Under the pieces are notes generated by a model, which was not told the DNA's origin, made no database searches, and saw only the letters and a program-made list of their open reading frames with translations. From a bacterium (GTDB taxonomy: Bacteria; Desulfobacterota; S145-22): a DNA stretch of 37,163 bases. The first letter of the stretch is position 1, and each line of letters starts with the position of its first letter. This document shows positions 33,634 through 37,163 of the stretch, in pieces. Location of the stretch: the NCBI GenBank assembly GCA_027004185.1, contig JALTIG010000229.1:1-37163 (forward strand). The letters run 5' to 3'. Made by a program: the position numbers and the translations under genes.

Positions 33634-34499
33634 CGTTTTGTCGCCCCAAAAAGCCCCTCAGGCCGAAAGATTAGAACAATCACCATGACAATAAAGATTG
33701 CTGTCTTCGCCTGCGTTGGGGTTAATACAAATGCCAGCATGCCTTCAATAGAGCAGATAACCAAAGCCGCAATCAGTGTCCCTTTTAAGCTGCCCAGTCC
33801 TCCAATAATGACTACAATAAAGGAAAGCAAGATCACATCATTCCCCATGAGGTATGAAACCTGCGTGATGGGCGCTGCCAGGACGCCTCCCACAGAGGCG
33901 AGAACCGCGCCAAGTGCAAATGTTCCCATGAGCACCCGATTGACATTGATGCCCATGGCCTGTGCCATGTCGGCATCCTGCATGGAAGCCCGTACAAGGA
34001 TTCCAAGAGAGGTTCTGTAAAGAAAAAACCAGAGAGCTACAAGAATAAGCCCGGAGATGAATGCAATAACAAGCCGATAAACAGGATAATGAACCCCCAA
34101 GAGGTTGAAACCGGCCGCGATTGGTGAAGTGATCTTTTTGGGGATCCCACCGTAGGTAGCCAAGGCAATCTGTTGAATGATAAAAGACAGCCCGATGGTA
34201 GCTATCATTGTGAGGGAAGGATTGCCTTCAAAGGGACGAAGGACGAAGCGTTCCGTTGGGACAGCCGCCACTGCCACAATCAGGGGCACCACAGCCAGGG
34301 AAACCCAAAAATTTCCGAAATGGGAGAAGATTGTGAAAGCGAGTACAGCGCCAACCATATAGAAATCCCCGTGGGCCATGTTGACAATCCCCATCACCCC
34401 GAAGATAAGGGATAAGCCAAGGGAAATCAGCGCGATAATCATTCCCCAGATAAGACCATTGATGCATAGAAATAGAATGGTAGACAGCCATTCAGGCAC
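33630..34499 (-). CDS. livH: Branched-chain amino-acid ABC transporter permease LivH
   Basis: This 289-residue inner-membrane permease has multiple helices. It shows GLSLIFGVMGIVNMAHGDFYMVGA near the N-terminus and the ATPase-contact loop with RASMQDADMAQAMGINVNRV near residue 190. The start is a GTG (34499) with GAGGG 6-7 nt upstream. It is separated from livK by a stem-loop terminator. Confidence 0.93.
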   Translation of the reverse strand: MPEWLSTILFLCINGLIWGMIIALISLGLSLIFGVMGIVNMAHGDFYMVGAVLAFTIFSHFGNFWVSLAVVPLIVAVAAVPTERFVLRPFEGNPSLTMIATIGLSFIIQQIALATYGGIPKKITSPIAAGFNLLGVHYPVYRLVIAFISGLILVALWFFLYRTSLGILVRASMQDADMAQAMGINVNRVLMGTFALGAVLASVGGVLAAPITQVSYLMGNDVILLSFIVVIIGGLGSLKGTLIAALVICSIEGMLAFVLTPTQAKTAIFIVMVIVLIFRPEGLFGATKR

Positions 34500-34523
34500 T
34501 ATTTTCCCTCTCGTCTTTTTGTG

Positions 34524-34559
34524 TAAGAAAAGGAGCGGGAGACCATTTTCTCCCGCTCC
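34524..34559 (-). terminator. Stem-loop terminator between livK and livH
   Basis: On the minus strand an 11-bp perfect stem, GGAGCGGGAGA with TCTCCCGCTCC, has a 6-nt loop and is followed by TTTTCTT. It lies 12 bp after the livK stop and 32 bp before the livH start. Partial termination here would give more binding protein than permease, a common design for such importers. Confidence 0.85.
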
Positions 34560-34570
34560 CTAAAGAAATC

Positions 34571-35818
34571 TTAAAAGGGTTCCTTTGTACGATCCACTTC
34601 AGGCGTAAACTCAACCTCTTTGGCAGGGATACGTGCTACGACCCTCAAGGTGCCATGGTAAACCTGCTCCACATATAATCCTGTAATCGTCAGGTGGTCT
34701 TTTGCTCGGATCCTCATATTCCCTTGAGGAAATTCAACGCTTTCCTTACACTTCATGCCTTCCAGGGCCTTAATGACCTTTGGTGTGTCCTTACGGCTCT
34801 TCCAGCCGGTTTTTTCGATGGCCCTTTTCAGGGCAAAGAGAGGTTCCCATACCGCCCAGTCATAGGCCAGGACAAAACGCTTCCCTGTTCCGATTTCCAC
34901 GCCGTTTTTATCAACACCAATAATCTTTCGATAGATGCGATTGGCCTTGGTATTGAGCCCCGCAAGGGTAGTCGGATAGGGCGTGATACAGTATAGTCCC
35001 TCCGCCGGTTTGCCCAGTTTTTTGGGGTCATGACCGGACAAGACATATACCGCGCCAAGTTTCTTGATATGGGGTCGGATCGCATAAAGGTCACGAATAA
35101 ACGATAGGAAGTCTGATCCAAAATTGGCGAAGAAAACTGCATCCGCTTCTTTCGGGATTTTCCCCTTCAAATAGGGCAGAAAATCGCTGGTCATCATGGG
35201 TACGCGAATGGATTTTAGGACTTTTCCCCCGTTCTTTGTGACATATTTTTTGAACTCCTTTTCGTTCGAGATGCCCCACGAATAGTTCACCACGACCGTC
35301 ACCCATTTCTTGCCAATGTGCTCCACAGCGTACTTTGCCGCACCTTTACATTCCTCGCGAACACAGGTAGGGCTCTGAAATACATACCGATTCCCCTTCG
35401 TTGTAGAGATCTCTGTCGCGCCCGCGCAGGGGAAATAGACCGTTTTCAATTCCCTCGCGATTGGGCAGCAAGCAATAGCAATCCCGGAGCTATTGGAATC
35501 GAAGATAAAATCCACGCCATAGGTATTAACCAGCTTCCTAAACTTAAGTGTCGCGACTGATGCCTTGCTCTCCGTGTCTTCCACAATAAGCTTAACCGGC
35601 CGCCCTGCAATCCCTCCTTCCTTATTTATCTTAGCAACCGCTGCCCTCAGCACCTTTTCATGGGAATATCCATAAGCAGCCAAGACGCCGGTCTTATCTG
35701 CAATCATTCCGATCTTGATAGGATTTTCCCCTGCTGCGTTGACCTGAGTACCCGGAATGGCCCCAATGGTGCAGACCACAAGGATCAGTAAAAGAATAAA
35801 CCACCCATTTCTTTTCAT
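34571..35818 (-). CDS. livK: Branched-chain amino-acid ABC transporter substrate-binding protein
   Basis: This is a 415-residue periplasmic binding protein. The Sec signal peptide (MKRNGWFILLLILVVCTIGA, cut after about residue 28 at VNA) is followed by a type I binding fold: IKIGMIADKTGVLAAYG, KINKEGGIAGRPVKLIVED, and DFIFDSNSSG. The AAGGAGGG ribosome site lies 6-8 nt before the ATG. Family members bind leucine, isoleucine, valine or other small acids and amides, so the ligand is not certain. It leads the operon and has its own promoter. Confidence 0.94.
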   Translation of the reverse strand: MKRNGWFILLLILVVCTIGAIPGTQVNAAGENPIKIGMIADKTGVLAAYGYSHEKVLRAAVAKINKEGGIAGRPVKLIVEDTESKASVATLKFRKLVNTYGVDFIFDSNSSGIAIACCPIARELKTVYFPCAGATEISTTKGNRYVFQSPTCVREECKGAAKYAVEHIGKKWVTVVVNYSWGISNEKEFKKYVTKNGGKVLKSIRVPMMTSDFLPYLKGKIPKEADAVFFANFGSDFLSFIRDLYAIRPHIKKLGAVYVLSGHDPKKLGKPAEGLYCITPYPTTLAGLNTKANRIYRKIIGVDKNGVEIGTGKRFVLAYDWAVWEPLFALKRAIEKTGWKSRKDTPKVIKALEGMKCKESVEFPQGNMRIRAKDHLTITGLYVEQVYHGTLRVVARIPAKEVEFTPEVDRTKEPF

Positions 35819-35892
35819 ACATATCCCTCCTTTGAGTTATCATTAGTTAGGAAAACACCTGTGAGGCATCACCTCCTTAACCTTTATTTAAT

Positions 35893-35920
35893 ATTTTAAA
35901 TAAATTTAAATCTCTGTCAA
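35893..35920 (-). promoter_or_regulatory. Promoter of the liv operon
   Basis: Minus-strand TTGACA (35915-35920) and TAAAAT (35893-35898) are 16 bp apart in a very A/T-rich stretch. The start near 35886 leaves a leader of about 67 nt. The leader contains AAGGAGGTGAT followed by a small GTGA-TGCC-TCAC hairpin. Confidence 0.65.
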
Positions 35921-36161
35921 GACTTATGCTGCGAGAAAAAAATAATCGTGGAAGTATCCCTTTGCCACGTCTCGGAACGCTTACAAGTTGAAAATGGTTT
36001 ATGAGGTAGTTTAACAAGCCAAACTTTTTTAGTAATTAGATAGGTGGGTGGTTTATAAAGCTGATAAGTTGCCATTATTAGGTATATGAAAGAACGCTTT
36101 ACTTTCCTGTTGTCATATTGTTTATCAAAAGGTCCTTAAACAAAGGGATTTTGTGTATGCA
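35921..36161. other. Gene-free gap between livK and dnaK
   Basis: About 240 bp between the liv promoter and the dnaK terminator is A/T-rich, with no credible frame and no RNA gene I recognise. A weak plus-strand hairpin, AGTTT-N8-AAACT followed by TTTTT, lies near 36008-36030. I see nothing else in it. Confidence 0.5.
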
Positions 36162-36195
36162 CGGAAAAAGGCGGAGATTACCCCACCTTTTTCCG
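36162..36195 (-). terminator. Terminator of dnaK
   Basis: CGGAAAAAGG (36162-36171) pairs with CCTTTTTCCG (36186-36195), with inner G-C pairs, 23 bp past the dnaK stop. The U-rich part is inside the 3' arm, not after it, so it may be a bidirectional A/T-stem type. It is less standard than the other terminators. Confidence 0.6.
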
Positions 36196-36217
36196 GATCG
36201 GTTGTATAAAAGTTCCG

Positions 36218-37163
<946 letters not shown>

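Noticed and set aside
35819-35886. Possible 8-codon leader peptide (MPHRCFPN) in the livK leader
   Set aside because: The ATG is only 2 nt after AAGGAGG, too close for initiation, and the peptide has no run of branched-chain residues as an attenuator would.

Overview
The window looks like a chromosomal segment of an anaerobic, Gram-negative bacterium, most likely a Desulfobacterota (former Deltaproteobacteria) or close relative. The reasons are a beta-barrel outer-membrane protein with signal peptide, a cobalamin-dependent class II ribonucleotide reductase, a CooT-type nickel protein, a DUF362/ferredoxin protein, a full branched-chain amino-acid (liv) transporter operon, and the aminotransferase-hom-thrC order often seen in that group. 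The assignment is inference; there is no rRNA in the window. Most of the content is housekeeping. I see no CRISPR, tRNA, rRNA or complete insertion sequence.

Layout. Positions 1-44 hold two copies of a 19-nt repeat with a 25-nt period, possibly the edge of a mobile element. Positions 78-4629 (minus) form an amino-acid operon: AlaC-like aminotransferase, homoserine dehydrogenase, threonine synthase and a TPR lipoprotein. Divergent from it are a UvrD/PcrA helicase, a LOG-family phosphoribohydrolase and an outer-membrane barrel protein with a strong promoter, an unusual purine-rich leader and a clear terminator. A DUF362 iron-sulfur protein (minus) follows. Then come nrdJ, preceded by two NrdR-box-like sites and interrupted by a 366-residue intein, polA, and a MoaD/ThiS-like sulfur carrier.

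Positions 17329-28732 are a long minus-strand block, read right to left: M23 peptidase, secA, argJ, a Sua5/YrdC protein, a flavin reductase translationally coupled to an amidohydrolase, trxB (own promoter), cooT, a small helical protein behind an FNR/CRP-like dyad, map, ptsI and a small coiled-coil protein. From 28857 the plus strand carries a half-size UPF0016/GDT1 transporter, then a macro-domain protein whose stop overlaps the start of the RNA ligase rtcB. Positions 31219-35818 (minus) are livK-livH-livM-livG-livF. The livG frame is broken by a shift in a CT-rich run. The right edge is the C-terminal part of dnaK.

The most interesting points are: the nrdJ intein, which sits directly before the predicted thiyl-radical cysteine and has an Asn where the first LAGLIDADG motif normally has its catalytic Asp; the paired NrdR sites controlling the same gene; the ATGA-coupled macro-domain/RtcB pair, suggesting linked ADP-ribose and RNA-end chemistry; the livG frameshift; and several unexplained intergenic inverted repeats.
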